Below, in pieces: positions 1-9,248 of a stretch of 64,000 nt of DNA. The position numbers were made by a program, and so were the translations under genes. Under the pieces are notes generated by a model. The model was given only the letters and a program-made list of their open reading frames with translations. It did no database searches and had not been told where the DNA came from. The stretch's first letter is position 1. The number at the start of each line of letters is the position of its first letter. The DNA is taken from the NCBI GenBank assembly GCA_934233735.1, contig CAKQGQ010000009.1, forward strand, positions 18,998 through 82,997, given 5' to 3'. This stretch comes from an uncultured Clostridia bacterium (GTDB lineage: Bacteria > Bacillota > Clostridia > Peptostreptococcales > Anaerovoracaceae).

Positions 1-2
1 CT

Positions 3-413
3 CTGGGCTGTATACAAAAGGCCGGAAGCGCTGAAATTCAAGACATATTAGCATATGCAGAGAGAAAAAAAACGGCAGGTCTATCCCTGCTTTCTGCTCC
101 GGGCAATGATCTGGTTTCTTCCACCGCACTTGCCGCAGCCGGAGCACAACTGATTTTATTTACAACAGGTCGGGGAACGCCTTTCTCCGCTCCGGTACCG
201 ACCTTAAAAATATCCAGCAACAGCAATCTGTATACAAAAAAGCAAAACTGGATTGATTTCAATGCAGGCTCCTTAACCGAAGGCGGCACGCTCTCCGATA
301 TGTCCGCAGAGCTTTTCCGCTTCGTTCTTGATGCCGCAAGCGGAAATCCATCAAAGTCAGAGCGCAGCGGTTATCGCGATATGGCAATTTTCAAGCAGAA
401 TGTCACACTTTAA
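3..413 (+). CDS. uxaA: Altronate/galactarate dehydratase family protein, C-terminal part (5' end outside window)
   Basis: Open from the left edge to TAA at 411-413 (136 residues seen). The reading frame carries the C-terminal signature of the UxaA/GarD family: PGNDLVSSTALAAAGAQ, FTTGRGTPFSAPVPTLK, then WIDFNAG and a terminal IFKQNVTL. Members dehydrate altronate or galactarate in hexuronate breakdown, using a metal centre. The N-terminal SAF half lies outside the window, so substrate (altronate, galactarate or another sugar acid) cannot be told. The frame continues from upstream sequence, so there is no start codon to choose. Family call is firm; the symbol is the most common member. Confidence 0.82.
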   Translation: MGCIQKAGSAEIQDILAYAERKKTAGLSLLSAPGNDLVSSTALAAAGAQLILFTTGRGTPFSAPVPTLKISSNSNLYTKKQNWIDFNAGSLTEGGTLSDMSAELFRFVLDAASGNPSKSERSGYRDMAIFKQNVTL

Positions 414-434
414 CCGCTTTCCCTCCGCTACGAT

Positions 435-458
435 AAAACGGCCGGCAAATGCCGGCCG
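435..458 (-). terminator. Intrinsic terminator, minus strand
   Basis: CGGCCGGC (439-446), loop AAAT, GCCGGCCG (451-458), followed on the minus strand by TTTT (435-438). It closes the minus-strand lipoprotein/hydrolase pair and sits 21 bases after the plus-strand uxaA stop. Confidence 0.7.
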
Positions 459-521
459 CTCAAATCGTTTCTGCAGATTATTGTCAAAACCTATTTCGTC
501 TTTTTGCAAGTTTTTCCTGCC

Positions 522-1241
522 TTACGACGTCATAGCTTCGTCCACATCTCCATCTACATGGTTTTCTTGTATCATGCCATCCTCATTGACCGTCAAATCA
601 AAGGTGACAGAATACATAATGCTGTTACCGTTCGTATATTGCATTTCAATTTCCAAGTCTCCGGGCTCGATTCCCGTAAAATCGTAAATCTGCCACGTGC
701 CGACATCTTCATCCGAAAGAGTATCTGTCTGAAAATCGACCCGGCCTTTGCCGCGCTGCACCGGCTTCCATTTATATTCGGGAGCGGAACGATCTGCTAA
801 ACGGACTTTGTAAACAGTGTATGTATTTTCATCATAGAAGGACAGCCATACACCATTATGTCCGAAGCGAATTCTGCCGTTTCCAAGAATTTCATATTCC
901 AGCTCATCCTCTTCCGTCATATTCCAGCAAGATGGCGGATCAAAATCATCCGCCCCACAGGAAACTTTCACTGTGCCTTTCTCGTTTTCGGTGTTTTCCC
1001 GGGCTTTTTCCAACTTCATCTTTCCTGCAATTCCGGGATTTCCTACCGTGTCATAAAGGCTGAAACTGCCGTCTTCATTTATGTACATGGCATAAAAATC
1101 CGTTGCGGTTTTTCCATCGGAGGCAAGTTCTTCGCATGTCCAGCCCCCAAGTAATTCTTCCGGTAATTTTGCTGAGCTGCATCCCCAAGCAGTGAATGCC
1201 AAACTCATAATTACGCATAGCACAATTAATTTCTTTCTCAT
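522..1241 (-). CDS. Hypothetical lipoprotein
   Basis: 239 residues. Starting at the ATG at 1241 gives a classic lipoprotein signal: MRKK, a hydrophobic stretch, then a cysteine near residue 21 (TAWGCSS). An upstream in-frame ATG at 1343 would bury this signal and lies inside the preceding gene, so 1241 is preferred. The mature part is acidic and mostly beta-like, with no family I recognise; WKPVQRGKGR and DFTGIEPGDLEIEMQY suggest a small beta-sandwich. It follows the alpha/beta hydrolase gene by 28 bases and is probably co-transcribed with it. Function unknown. Confidence 0.6.
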   Translation of the reverse strand: MRKKLIVLCVIMSLAFTAWGCSSAKLPEELLGGWTCEELASDGKTATDFYAMYINEDGSFSLYDTVGNPGIAGKMKLEKARENTENEKGTVKVSCGADDFDPPSCWNMTEEDELEYEILGNGRIRFGHNGVWLSFYDENTYTVYKVRLADRSAPEYKWKPVQRGKGRVDFQTDTLSDEDVGTWQIYDFTGIEPGDLEIEMQYTNGNSIMYSVTFDLTVNEDGMIQENHVDGDVDEAMTS

Positions 1242-1269
1242 AATCCACTTCTGCCCCATCTTCTGCCTG

Positions 1270-2205
1270 CTACACCATTTCAGCAAGCACATCATCCATG
1301 AACTCGATAATGCCGTCCGCAACCTCGTCTTTAATCTCTGCATAGTTGTGGATTTCGTGGCGGAATCCCGTGTAAAGCTCCGTTATAACATCGTGTCCGG
1401 TCCGCGCCAGCCAGTTGGAAACCTGGTATACGCCTTCACCGTACATGCCGACAGGATCCTGATCGCCGGCTATATTATAAATAGGAAGGTCTTTTGGAAC
1501 CTTTGCTGCCCATTCCACACCTTCCACAGCTGCGAACATGTCAACGAAGTCCTTCATCGCACGGTTTGAGGTCGGCTTGGTGAATGCGTCAAACGGATCC
1601 GCTGCGTGATCCTGCTGAACATACGGGTCATGGCAGATCCACTCATTTCCGAGCTTGATTTCTCCGCAGCGTTCGCACATCCATCCCAGAAGCTCTCCTC
1701 CAAGATCCGGATCGCAGTCATCGCCCTTTCCATCTGCCAGAAGGCGGTCAATCTTTGCGAGGGTTTCATCCGCTACAGGGAACACGCCCGGCGTGCCGCA
1801 AATCGTAGCCCCCGTCAGCTCATCGCCGTACTTTGCCATGAAATCACGCGCAATCATCGAGCCCATGCTGTGACCGTAAAGAAAATATGGAAGATTCGGG
1901 TAGATTTCACATGCTATTTCTTTCATGCGGTGCTCGTCCTCCATCATGGTGTGGCAGCCTTTGTCGCCCCAGTTTCCCCAAGTGTCGTTTTCCAGAGCGG
2001 TTTTGCCGTGTCCGACATGGTCGTCAGCCGCAACGATGTAGCCTGCTTCCATAAATCTGACAATCATGTGGAAATATCTGCGGGAGTGTTCGCCGAATCC
2101 GTGAATCAGCTGAACAATTCCCTTCGGCTCGCATGCCGGTACATAAATCCACCCGTAAACGGTATCGCGCTCGTTAAAAGATTCAAATTTCACTTCATGT
2201 AACAT
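1270..2205 (-). CDS. Alpha/beta hydrolase, monoacylglycerol lipase/lysophospholipase-like
   Basis: 311 residues. Serine hydrolase fold with the order expected of the PldB/monoacylglycerol lipase family: oxyanion motif HGFGEH (about residue 37), nucleophile elbow GHSMGS (about 107), acid in AGDQDPVG, and catalytic histidine in FRHEIHN near the C-terminus. It should cleave acyl esters of lipids in the cytosol or at the membrane face. The start at 2205 has AAGGAGG 7 bases upstream; the earlier ATG at 2232 would overlap that ribosome site. The downstream lipoprotein may be functionally linked. Substrate not determinable. Confidence 0.82.
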   Translation of the reverse strand: MLHEVKFESFNERDTVYGWIYVPACEPKGIVQLIHGFGEHSRRYFHMIVRFMEAGYIVAADDHVGHGKTALENDTWGNWGDKGCHTMMEDEHRMKEIACEIYPNLPYFLYGHSMGSMIARDFMAKYGDELTGATICGTPGVFPVADETLAKIDRLLADGKGDDCDPDLGGELLGWMCERCGEIKLGNEWICHDPYVQQDHAADPFDAFTKPTSNRAMKDFVDMFAAVEGVEWAAKVPKDLPIYNIAGDQDPVGMYGEGVYQVSNWLARTGHDVITELYTGFRHEIHNYAEIKDEVADGIIEFMDDVLAEMV

Positions 2206-2305
2206 GAGAAACCTCCTTCTTGCCGTCAGCAAATATATTTTCTATAATTTTAGCACGATTTCGATGTGCAGGCAAGGAAAAGCAAAAGTCCGCCAGGAAT
2301 ATGCG

Positions 2306-4246
2306 TTACCGTCTGCCATTCACCTTATTCAAAAACTTCATTGCCTCATCATACGGCAGCACATGGGAATAGCAGTAACCCTGAATATAATCACAGTCGG
2401 TTTCGAGAATCATTTTTCTCTGTTCTTCCGTTTCCACACCCTCGCATAAAACCTTCGCATCCATATTGTGTGCAAGTGAAATTATACTGTTAAGAAGCTT
2501 AAATCCTTTTTCGTTAACTCCAGAAACAACAATTTTCCGTTCGACTTTAACAAGATCGATTTCGCTCCCGTATAAATCCGATATGGATGAAAATCCTCCT
2601 CCGATATCGTCTATTGCAATTTTGAAACCCATTTTTCTGCATCGTTCAATATTATAGGATGCCGTTTCTCCGTCTTCAAACAGAGAATCTTCCGTTATCT
2701 CAAGTACCAACTTGCCGTGATCGAATTCGTATCGATCCGAAATTTCTTTGATTTTGTCCGCGAAACCTTTTTCGGACACTGAAACTCTCGTGAAATTGCA
2801 GTTGAGAAATAGATTCCCACAATCCGTATCCTTCCAGCTTTCAAGCCGAGAACAAACATTTTCAAAAATGTAATAATCGTGATTGGTAATCGCTCCGGTA
2901 TTTTTCAGCATCTCGATATATTTTTCCGGCTTCATTAATCCTCTTTGCGGATTATCCCATCTCGAAAGCACTTCCGCACCGCAAATTTTTTCGCCGATTC
3001 GATCTACGATGAACTGCAGATAGAGCTTAAACTCTTTATTTTCAAACGCTTTTCCCACGCTTTGCTTTAATTCTTCATCCGCAATATTTTTGCCAATAAT
3101 GCCTTTTTCGCAAAAAGCATACGGAAGCTTTTGACGCACCGCTTGCAAATATCCCTGTTTTGCGCTCGCAAGCGAAAATTCGGCATTGCAGTCCGGATTT
3201 TCGGCAAGAGAACAAATGCCGGCAGCAAACAGCTGCGCATATTCTTTTTGAAAGCCCGCAAGATACTCATTTACGGAATGCAAGGCTTCTTTCATTCGCC
3301 TTTCCGCATCTTCCTTGCTGCCGCTTTGATAAACGAAGGCAAATGTCCCATCGCCGATGCTCGAAAGATATTCCGTGGAACCGGCAACGGCATTAAGCTG
3401 CTGCCCGGCATATTTCTGGATTTCAAGAATTTCCTCAGCATTCAAGAGATTTTTCTTCTTTGCCTCGGAAAAAGATATATATGCAACGTAATACAAATCC
3501 CTGATCTGCTCCGGAATAAAACTTTCAAAGCTGTAAAAATAGTATTCGCCGTTTCCCAGACCTGTCAGTTCGTCTGTCATTGCAGTTGCTTTTGTCTTCG
3601 CAATTTTTTTCTTCTTGAAAAAAAGAATCACAGCAGCAGTTCCTGCCGACGCAAGCACAGCGGCAATCACAATGAAAATCCAGTGTGTGTTACTTTTATC
3701 CGGTTTATGGTTAAGGGAATGAGAAAGTGCCATATTTAACTTTTCGGAATCCGGTATGCTTTTTAATGCGTCGACGATCTCCTTCCGAAGTCCGTCTGAT
3801 GTAATTTGGGTAAAACCGATGTAAATCTCCTGCTCCCGACCGTCTATCGCTGCAGTCAAAACGGGAAGCTGCACCGGAACTGCGTTATCGGAAAAATCTC
3901 CTTTTTTGAATACCGTCACCATATCAACCTGACTGTTTCTTGCAAGTTCAAGCCTGGTATCCTTCTCACCTGCATTCACATATACAAACGACGGCTCCGT
4001 ATTCTCCGAGACTTTTGAAAGCAGTTCCGGCATGACACCTTTATAGCATTTTTCTTCCGCATCGTAGTATTCGAGCGGATATAAGTCCGGATTTCCCGCG
4101 ACATAAACAAAATCTGCCGGTCCGCTTTCTTCCGTCGTGGTGATAACTTCCGCGAAGCATACGGAAGCCGAAAGGACAAAAATCCAAAAGGCTGCAATCA
4201 CAGATCTGCATGCCGCAGTCTTTGTGTTCTTACACCTTCTGTTCAT
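2306..4246 (-). CDS. Membrane EAL protein with solute-binding-like sensor and degenerate GGDEF domain
   Basis: 646 residues. Order: signal peptide (1-32), a periplasmic solute-binding-like domain (about 40-170), one membrane helix (about 182-205), a GGDEF-like domain and a C-terminal EAL domain. The cyclase motif reads GDGTF instead of GGDEF, so synthesis is unlikely. The EAL domain keeps AEVLSRW, LEITE, IDDIGGG, LVKVER and EGVETE, so c-di-GMP hydrolysis looks possible. Start at 4246 has GAGGAA upstream and overlaps the DivIVA-like gene by 17 bases, implying coupling. It is the last gene of the polymer operon, so it could lower c-di-GMP locally in response to an external ligand (inference). 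Confidence 0.85.
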   Translation of the reverse strand: MNRRCKNTKTAACRSVIAAFWIFVLSASVCFAEVITTTEESGPADFVYVAGNPDLYPLEYYDAEEKCYKGVMPELLSKVSENTEPSFVYVNAGEKDTRLELARNSQVDMVTVFKKGDFSDNAVPVQLPVLTAAIDGREQEIYIGFTQITSDGLRKEIVDALKSIPDSEKLNMALSHSLNHKPDKSNTHWIFIVIAAVLASAGTAAVILFFKKKKIAKTKATAMTDELTGLGNGEYYFYSFESFIPEQIRDLYYVAYISFSEAKKKNLLNAEEILEIQKYAGQQLNAVAGSTEYLSSIGDGTFAFVYQSGSKEDAERRMKEALHSVNEYLAGFQKEYAQLFAAGICSLAENPDCNAEFSLASAKQGYLQAVRQKLPYAFCEKGIIGKNIADEELKQSVGKAFENKEFKLYLQFIVDRIGEKICGAEVLSRWDNPQRGLMKPEKYIEMLKNTGAITNHDYYIFENVCSRLESWKDTDCGNLFLNCNFTRVSVSEKGFADKIKEISDRYEFDHGKLVLEITEDSLFEDGETASYNIERCRKMGFKIAIDDIGGGFSSISDLYGSEIDLVKVERKIVVSGVNEKGFKLLNSIISLAHNMDAKVLCEGVETEEQRKMILETDCDYIQGYCYSHVLPYDEAMKFLNKVNGRR

Positions 4247-4475
4247 GCTCTTGTTCCTCATCGTTTTGCAACATCCGGGTAACATCATCCCGAATTTTTT
4301 CGATATATCCCCGATAGCTGTCAAGTCTTGCCTGCAGTTGCGCAGCCTCACTTTCTCTCTTTTCTTTTTCTGCGTCCAGTTTTCTCAAAAACTCCTCGTT
4401 AAGCTGCGCAATATATTCGCATACGTCTTTTTTGTTAAATCCGAACAAAGCCGTTCTTAAATTCTTGAGTTCCAT
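4230..4475 (-). CDS. Small DivIVA/GpsB-like coiled-coil protein
   Basis: 81 residues. The N-terminus (ELKNLRTALFGFNKKDVCEY) has the FGF/GY-x-K-x-x-V pattern of the DivIVA/GpsB lipid-binding domain. After it comes a charged coiled coil of about 45 residues. This is far shorter than DivIVA, closer to GpsB. Start at 4475 has AGGAGG 8 bases upstream; ATG at 4493 would lie in that site. It sits between the glycosyltransferase and the EAL gene, so it may place the polymer machine at sites of membrane curvature (inference). No membrane segment. Confidence 0.65.
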   Translation of the reverse strand: MELKNLRTALFGFNKKDVCEYIAQLNEEFLRKLDAEKEKRESEAAQLQARLDSYRGYIEKIRDDVTRMLQNDEEQEHEQKV

Positions 4476-4519
4476 CGTTTTACCTCCTTTCAATTTCAGC
4501 TGAACCTTCGCTTGAAGTT

Positions 4520-5923
4520 TTACTTGAAGTTTATTTTTTTTCGTTCAATGCGTCCCCATTGGAATTTTTTCTCTTTATACCCGACAAATGCCGTTGCCCT
4601 TACCCAGGCAAGAATAAATCTTAAAAATGTTATTTCGAACAGACACAGCGCCGCCGCTTTCATTGCATCTGTAAAGGACACTTCCATGTCTGCCGTATAC
4701 ATTCTCGCAAAAAACGCGCTGAGCGACAAAACACCGCCGAACATCGCATAGATCAGGAAAAACAACAACATAAACGGTACATTGATCAAGTCAATGCAAA
4801 ACGCGAGAAACATGGTAAGCACACCGAAAATCTCTATGTACGGCGAAAGCAGTTCATAAAATAAAAAATAGGTGTATGACAGCAAGCTGACCAATCCGAA
4901 TTTCGGATTAAAAAGAATTTTTCTGTGATTAAACATACTTTGAAAGAGTCCCAGATGCCATCTTTTTCTCTGTTTTATCAAATCCCTGAGCTTTTCCGGT
5001 GCCTGCGTCCAGCAGATTGCATCCGTAGCGTATTTGATGCTGTACTCCATATTGTTTAGCGTGCAGTATTCGTGAAGTTTGACCACCAACTCCATATCTT
5101 CACCCATCGTTTTGTTGTTATATCCGCCGGCGGCAATCACAACATCCTTTTTAAAGAGTCCGAACGCCCCGGATATAATAAGAGAGCCGTTATATTTGTC
5201 AAACAAAATCCTTGCCGCCAAAAAGGAACGAGCATATTCAAGCTCCTGCATACAAGCAAGGGTATTCTTCGGCAGTCCGTACTTCACTACGTGCCCTTTT
5301 GACAGCTCAACTCCGTTTGCTATACGCACCAATCCGCCCACCGCAACAACATTTCGGTTTTCCAGGATCGGCTGCGATATTTTCTTCAATGAATCATACT
5401 GCAGAACCGAATCGGCGTCCATGCAGATAAAATACGGGAAGTTTGATGCATTGATTCCCATATTAAGAGCATCCGCCTTGCCGCCGTTTTTCTTTCGTAT
5501 TACAGTCAGCGGTACTTTCGTATCTCGCGTTTCATATATAAATTCCTCAATCTGACACGGAATCTGCCTCCGTATCGGTCGATGCACGGAGTGCATCTGA
5601 AATGTGCTTATGAGTGTTTGCGATGTGCGATCATTTGAACCGTCATCCACCACGATAATTTCATACGCCTTGTATTTCAGGCTCAAAAGAGAACGCACCG
5701 TTTCAACAACGGTAACTTCCTCATTGTATGCCGGAACAAGGATCGAAACCGGTATGTTATAGTCACCGGGCAGATAATTTTTAAGTCTTTTCTGACGATG
5801 CTGCCGATATAGCTGAATCGAGCCTGTAACAACCGACAAAAACAAAAATGTCGAGTAGCCTGTCAGGTAAACGATAAAAAACACGCCAACGATTTTCAGA
5901 AATAAATCCATTGCATCCAGCAT
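4520..5923 (-). CDS. Processive glycosyltransferase, family 2 (membrane)
   Basis: 467 residues. An N-terminal membrane helix, a GT-A domain with VPAYNEE, VVDDGSND, DADS and GEDMEL, then QRKRW: the D, D, D, QxxRW set typical of processive synthases such as PgaC, BcsA or hyaluronan synthase. Several C-terminal helices would form the export channel. It should polymerise a sugar nucleotide at the cytoplasmic face. No PilZ domain is present, so c-di-GMP must act through another subunit if it acts. Its start has GGAGG 10 bases upstream inside the end of the HEAT-repeat gene. The sugar is not predictable. Confidence 0.88.
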   Translation of the reverse strand: MLDAMDLFLKIVGVFFIVYLTGYSTFLFLSVVTGSIQLYRQHRQKRLKNYLPGDYNIPVSILVPAYNEEVTVVETVRSLLSLKYKAYEIIVVDDGSNDRTSQTLISTFQMHSVHRPIRRQIPCQIEEFIYETRDTKVPLTVIRKKNGGKADALNMGINASNFPYFICMDADSVLQYDSLKKISQPILENRNVVAVGGLVRIANGVELSKGHVVKYGLPKNTLACMQELEYARSFLAARILFDKYNGSLIISGAFGLFKKDVVIAAGGYNNKTMGEDMELVVKLHEYCTLNNMEYSIKYATDAICWTQAPEKLRDLIKQRKRWHLGLFQSMFNHRKILFNPKFGLVSLLSYTYFLFYELLSPYIEIFGVLTMFLAFCIDLINVPFMLLFFLIYAMFGGVLSLSAFFARMYTADMEVSFTDAMKAAALCLFEITFLRFILAWVRATAFVGYKEKKFQWGRIERKKINFK

Positions 5924-5929
5924 ATTGTA

Positions 5930-7030
5930 TCAACCTCCGTTTTCGGTGATGTTCTTAATGTCGAAGCGGTATCGCAGAATCTCCATTGCGTATCTGTCTT
6001 TTCCCTCCATAACATCGATTAAGTCAAGATATGTAAGCCCCAGTCTTTCGAGACTCTGTGAAGAATTAAAACGTATATACCAGTTTTTGCTGTATAAATT
6101 GCGTTTTAAAAGTGCGACCGTATCGCATCCCGGATAAATCGCAAGGGCAGAGGAGGCAATCGCGGAGTATTCCCATTTCATATCGCTGCTTTTATCCGCA
6201 AGATGCATGAGATACTCATATGCCGCATCGTACCGGTATTTGCCGAGATAGCGAATGCAGGCGTATCGAACCTCATCATTCGTATTTTCATTCTTTAATT
6301 GTTCAAAAGCAAACTTTGCATAAGCTCCGGAATCGAATCTGAGAAAATTAAGCAGCGCAACCTGCATCTCGACGGTAAAGCAGCGGAAGCTTTCTATCAT
6401 CTTTTTACAAAGCTCCTCATGATCGCCCGCAAAGCTGAGCAGACCGTCGGCCAATAGCTTTTCGTGAAAGAACAGCTCACTTGCGTCAATCTTTTTGAGA
6501 GCCTTTATGATGCATTCCGAATCGCCCGTCGTATAAAGTGCCTGCATTGCATTTTCACGGCAATAAATGCTCGGTTCGTCCAAAAGTTCAAGCATCGAGG
6601 AAATCACTGTTTCAAGCGGTCTGTTTTCAATCAGATGATATTTTTTAATGATATAAGGAAAATAGGCCGCTTCGATTCGGTCTTTTTTTCCGTATTTTAT
6701 CGTCAAATATATTATCACACCGCCGAGCTGTGAAAGATATTCCAGAACCTGGGCTTTGTTTTCACGGTAAAGCTTTTCGAGAATTTGGTCAAAAGCAATC
6801 ATATTGCCGATTCTTCCAAGCTTTTTAACAAGGTATTTTTTGTGAGCTTCATCGATTCTTTCTCCGCTCTTTATCTTGTCTGTCTGCCTCATAATTTCAG
6901 AACGGAAGTGACGGCTTACCCGCTCCGTTCTCGCATCCTTTTTCTTAAGGATAATGGCGGTTACGATATTGAACACAATCATGGAACTGCAAATAAACAA
7001 ATACACATAAAGCAAAGTCTCGATATTCAT
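5930..7030 (-). CDS. Membrane-anchored HEAT-repeat protein
   Basis: 366 residues. One N-terminal membrane helix (about 5-28) followed by an all-helical cytoplasmic body. Units such as CRENAMQALYTTGD, VRYACIRYLGKYRYDAA and WYIRFNSSQSLERLG are HEAT/PBS-lyase-like repeats, which normally form a scaffold for protein contacts. Its stop lies 6 bases before the glycosyltransferase start, so the two are tightly coupled; a role as an adaptor for the synthase is plausible (inference). No enzyme motif seen. Confidence 0.7.
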   Translation of the reverse strand: MNIETLLYVYLFICSSMIVFNIVTAIILKKKDARTERVSRHFRSEIMRQTDKIKSGERIDEAHKKYLVKKLGRIGNMIAFDQILEKLYRENKAQVLEYLSQLGGVIIYLTIKYGKKDRIEAAYFPYIIKKYHLIENRPLETVISSMLELLDEPSIYCRENAMQALYTTGDSECIIKALKKIDASELFFHEKLLADGLLSFAGDHEELCKKMIESFRCFTVEMQVALLNFLRFDSGAYAKFAFEQLKNENTNDEVRYACIRYLGKYRYDAAYEYLMHLADKSSDMKWEYSAIASSALAIYPGCDTVALLKRNLYSKNWYIRFNSSQSLERLGLTYLDLIDVMEGKDRYAMEILRYRFDIKNITENGG

Positions 7031-7053
7031 GTTTCAAAACCTCCTTCCGGTAT

Positions 7054-9237
7054 TTATTTCCACAGCTTTTGCATGATGTAATACGATTCTTTCAAGCGTT
7101 CGTGGTAGGTAACCTTATTTCCCCACGGTTTCAAGTCAAGTGGTGACATGACGCAGCGTTTATCGTCTGCACCCGCCGTGATTCCGACATACATTTTGTC
7201 GATATCTATATAGCGTATCCCGTAATTGCCGCTGTAATAATCGTCGTGAATCGACATCCTCGAAGGATCGGCGAAATTCATCAGCTGCCACGGCAGTTTC
7301 ACTTCGATATAATCTCCGTTTGCCTTAAAGTCAGCGAGCGAATCAAAGTCCGGACTTTGCGGATTGGCATTTCCGTATTTCAGCTTTCCGGTTTCAAAGG
7401 TTGCGTCGCCGAAGTCGAAGTTGAATTTTTCCTGCGCCTCATCCGACAGAGTGAATATTTCCAGAATCATATCAATGTTTACAAATCCGGGAGCATGAGG
7501 ATCCGGAAGATTGTCCTTAAAATAAGTATCAAAGCCCGCTACATTCTGCGAATAGGTGCTTCTCAAAACCTCATACGGTTCCTGAACCATAATTCTGGAA
7601 TTGTCTCTGCCGTTTATAACAATCAGAAAATCCGCCCCACGGTCAAACTTTAAATCAAAATTTTTGCAGTAGCTTGATCCTGTTTTCGGCGTAGTGTCGA
7701 TTGGCAGATAAACAGTATCCTTTTCAAAATCCAGTCCTTTTTTCTTTATGAGAAAATACATGAATTTCTCGTCATATTTTACCGAAACTGCCATATCACC
7801 GTTTCTGCTTACAAGATCCGAGTCCTTCCACTCCGAAATGTCCCCGTCAACATAACAAACCGATTTTTCTTTTCCCGGGTCGAAGGACAGCAGCCCGAAA
7901 TACTGTTCGTTGGTCTGATAGTCCGACCAGTAAGGATTTCTGGTCAGATCCACGGCATACATGGTGTTCCATGTCCTTTTGAACCACTCGTCCTGCCACG
8001 AAAAGATACAAGATCCGGCACAACCGACGGACATGATGTCGTTATAACAGTCCACAAGTGCCTGGCCCTGTTCCCCCTCCGACATATTGCCCTGATTTCT
8101 GCCGGTGTTCAAATCCCGGTGTGCCATGCCCCTTCCGGTTGAAACACCGAATTCGGAAATGACAACCGGCAGGCTGTGATGCTTCGTCAGCAGACTCAGA
8201 TATGCCTTATAGGTATTCAATTGACCTTTTTCATTGTAAAATTTGCTTTTATCCGTAATGCCCAAAGACTGCCACTCATCTGTCCAATGCAGATAATCCG
8301 GGTAATACGGATAGACATGGTAGGAAGCGAACTGTCCCGAAAGAAATTTGTCTGTCGTTTTGATATTTTCAACATCAATATAGGCACACTTCATATACAG
8401 CCTTTTTATCTCCTCCGGATATTCAAACGGATCGGTTGTCGGCCAATTGGAAAACGCCACAAGCTTTTGTGTTTTGTATCGTTTCGATTCGTATTCGATA
8501 ACCTTGTCTCCCACTTTTGCCAAAAGCACCTCAAAGGGCGACGCCTCGTCGTTTGTGTACATGTATTCACCGTGAAAAGCATCATAGCCGCTCATTCCGG
8601 CATAGGTGTCATCCGTGTATGCAACCGTGATATCGTCCCATTCAACACCCAGAATGTAGCCAATGACCCATGGAGAGATGTCTTTCTTATAGATTCCGTG
8701 TCCGGCGCTTGCCACTCTTCCAAGCGACAGCTTTTTGTTGCCGTGAATCACATCCAGCATCGTTTTGGAATCATCCAAAAATGTATCGTAAAACTCTTTT
8801 GCATATGCGTCACGATGAGAATTCTGCACATAGTCATTTATCCACACGCCGTGTATCAGATACAGCGGATCGGGGTTGTCCTTGTTATACTCATAAAAAG
8901 CCTTGTAGAAGGTGTCATCCTGGATGGTATAAACACGGATGGTGTTTGCTCCCATTTCCTTGATGTAGTCGAACCAGCGTTTGTAGGTTTCTTTGTCTAT
9001 ATCAAAATCGGTTGCCCATTTGCCCGGTTCGCCCGAGCCTAAGTTCACACCCTTGATTTCAAAAGGCTCGTAGCCGTTTCCCCGGTTCATGTAAATGGCA
9101 CGGTCCTGCGTTTTCACAAAGGTAGCGGCATCCTGTCCGGGGTGAAAATCGATATACCATCCCATGCGATAATAGGAGAAGTCCCACATCAGGTATAGAA
9201 GTGCGATCGTCGATAGGATGATGATAAATTTTTTCAT
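7054..9237 (-). CDS. Membrane-anchored glycoside-hydrolase-like (TIM-barrel) protein
   Basis: 727 residues. An N-terminal signal anchor (1-20), then KGVNLGSGEPGKW and GANTIRVYTI, which resemble the barrel start of GH2/GH5-type enzymes. Later VVISEFGVSTGRG has the glutamate of a clan GH-A nucleophile strand, and GVEWDD may hold the other acid. The last 250 residues look beta-rich, like a carbohydrate-binding or CBM9-like domain (DGDISEWKDSDLVSRNGDMA). The active side should be outside the cell, where it could trim or transfer the polymer made by the neighbouring synthase. Exact GH family uncertain. Confidence 0.72.
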   Translation of the reverse strand: MKKFIIILSTIALLYLMWDFSYYRMGWYIDFHPGQDAATFVKTQDRAIYMNRGNGYEPFEIKGVNLGSGEPGKWATDFDIDKETYKRWFDYIKEMGANTIRVYTIQDDTFYKAFYEYNKDNPDPLYLIHGVWINDYVQNSHRDAYAKEFYDTFLDDSKTMLDVIHGNKKLSLGRVASAGHGIYKKDISPWVIGYILGVEWDDITVAYTDDTYAGMSGYDAFHGEYMYTNDEASPFEVLLAKVGDKVIEYESKRYKTQKLVAFSNWPTTDPFEYPEEIKRLYMKCAYIDVENIKTTDKFLSGQFASYHVYPYYPDYLHWTDEWQSLGITDKSKFYNEKGQLNTYKAYLSLLTKHHSLPVVISEFGVSTGRGMAHRDLNTGRNQGNMSEGEQGQALVDCYNDIMSVGCAGSCIFSWQDEWFKRTWNTMYAVDLTRNPYWSDYQTNEQYFGLLSFDPGKEKSVCYVDGDISEWKDSDLVSRNGDMAVSVKYDEKFMYFLIKKKGLDFEKDTVYLPIDTTPKTGSSYCKNFDLKFDRGADFLIVINGRDNSRIMVQEPYEVLRSTYSQNVAGFDTYFKDNLPDPHAPGFVNIDMILEIFTLSDEAQEKFNFDFGDATFETGKLKYGNANPQSPDFDSLADFKANGDYIEVKLPWQLMNFADPSRMSIHDDYYSGNYGIRYIDIDKMYVGITAGADDKRCVMSPLDLKPWGNKVTYHERLKESYYIMQKLWK

Positions 9238-9248
9238 ATTCTTCCTTC

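Noticed and set aside
328..687. Plus-strand frame across the uxaA end
   Set aside because: Overlaps uxaA in the wrong frame and then runs antisense to the lipoprotein.
8176..9042. Long open frame (288 codons) on the plus strand
   Set aside because: It lies opposite the GH-like gene, has no ribosome site and its protein makes no sense; the minus-strand gene has clear family motifs.
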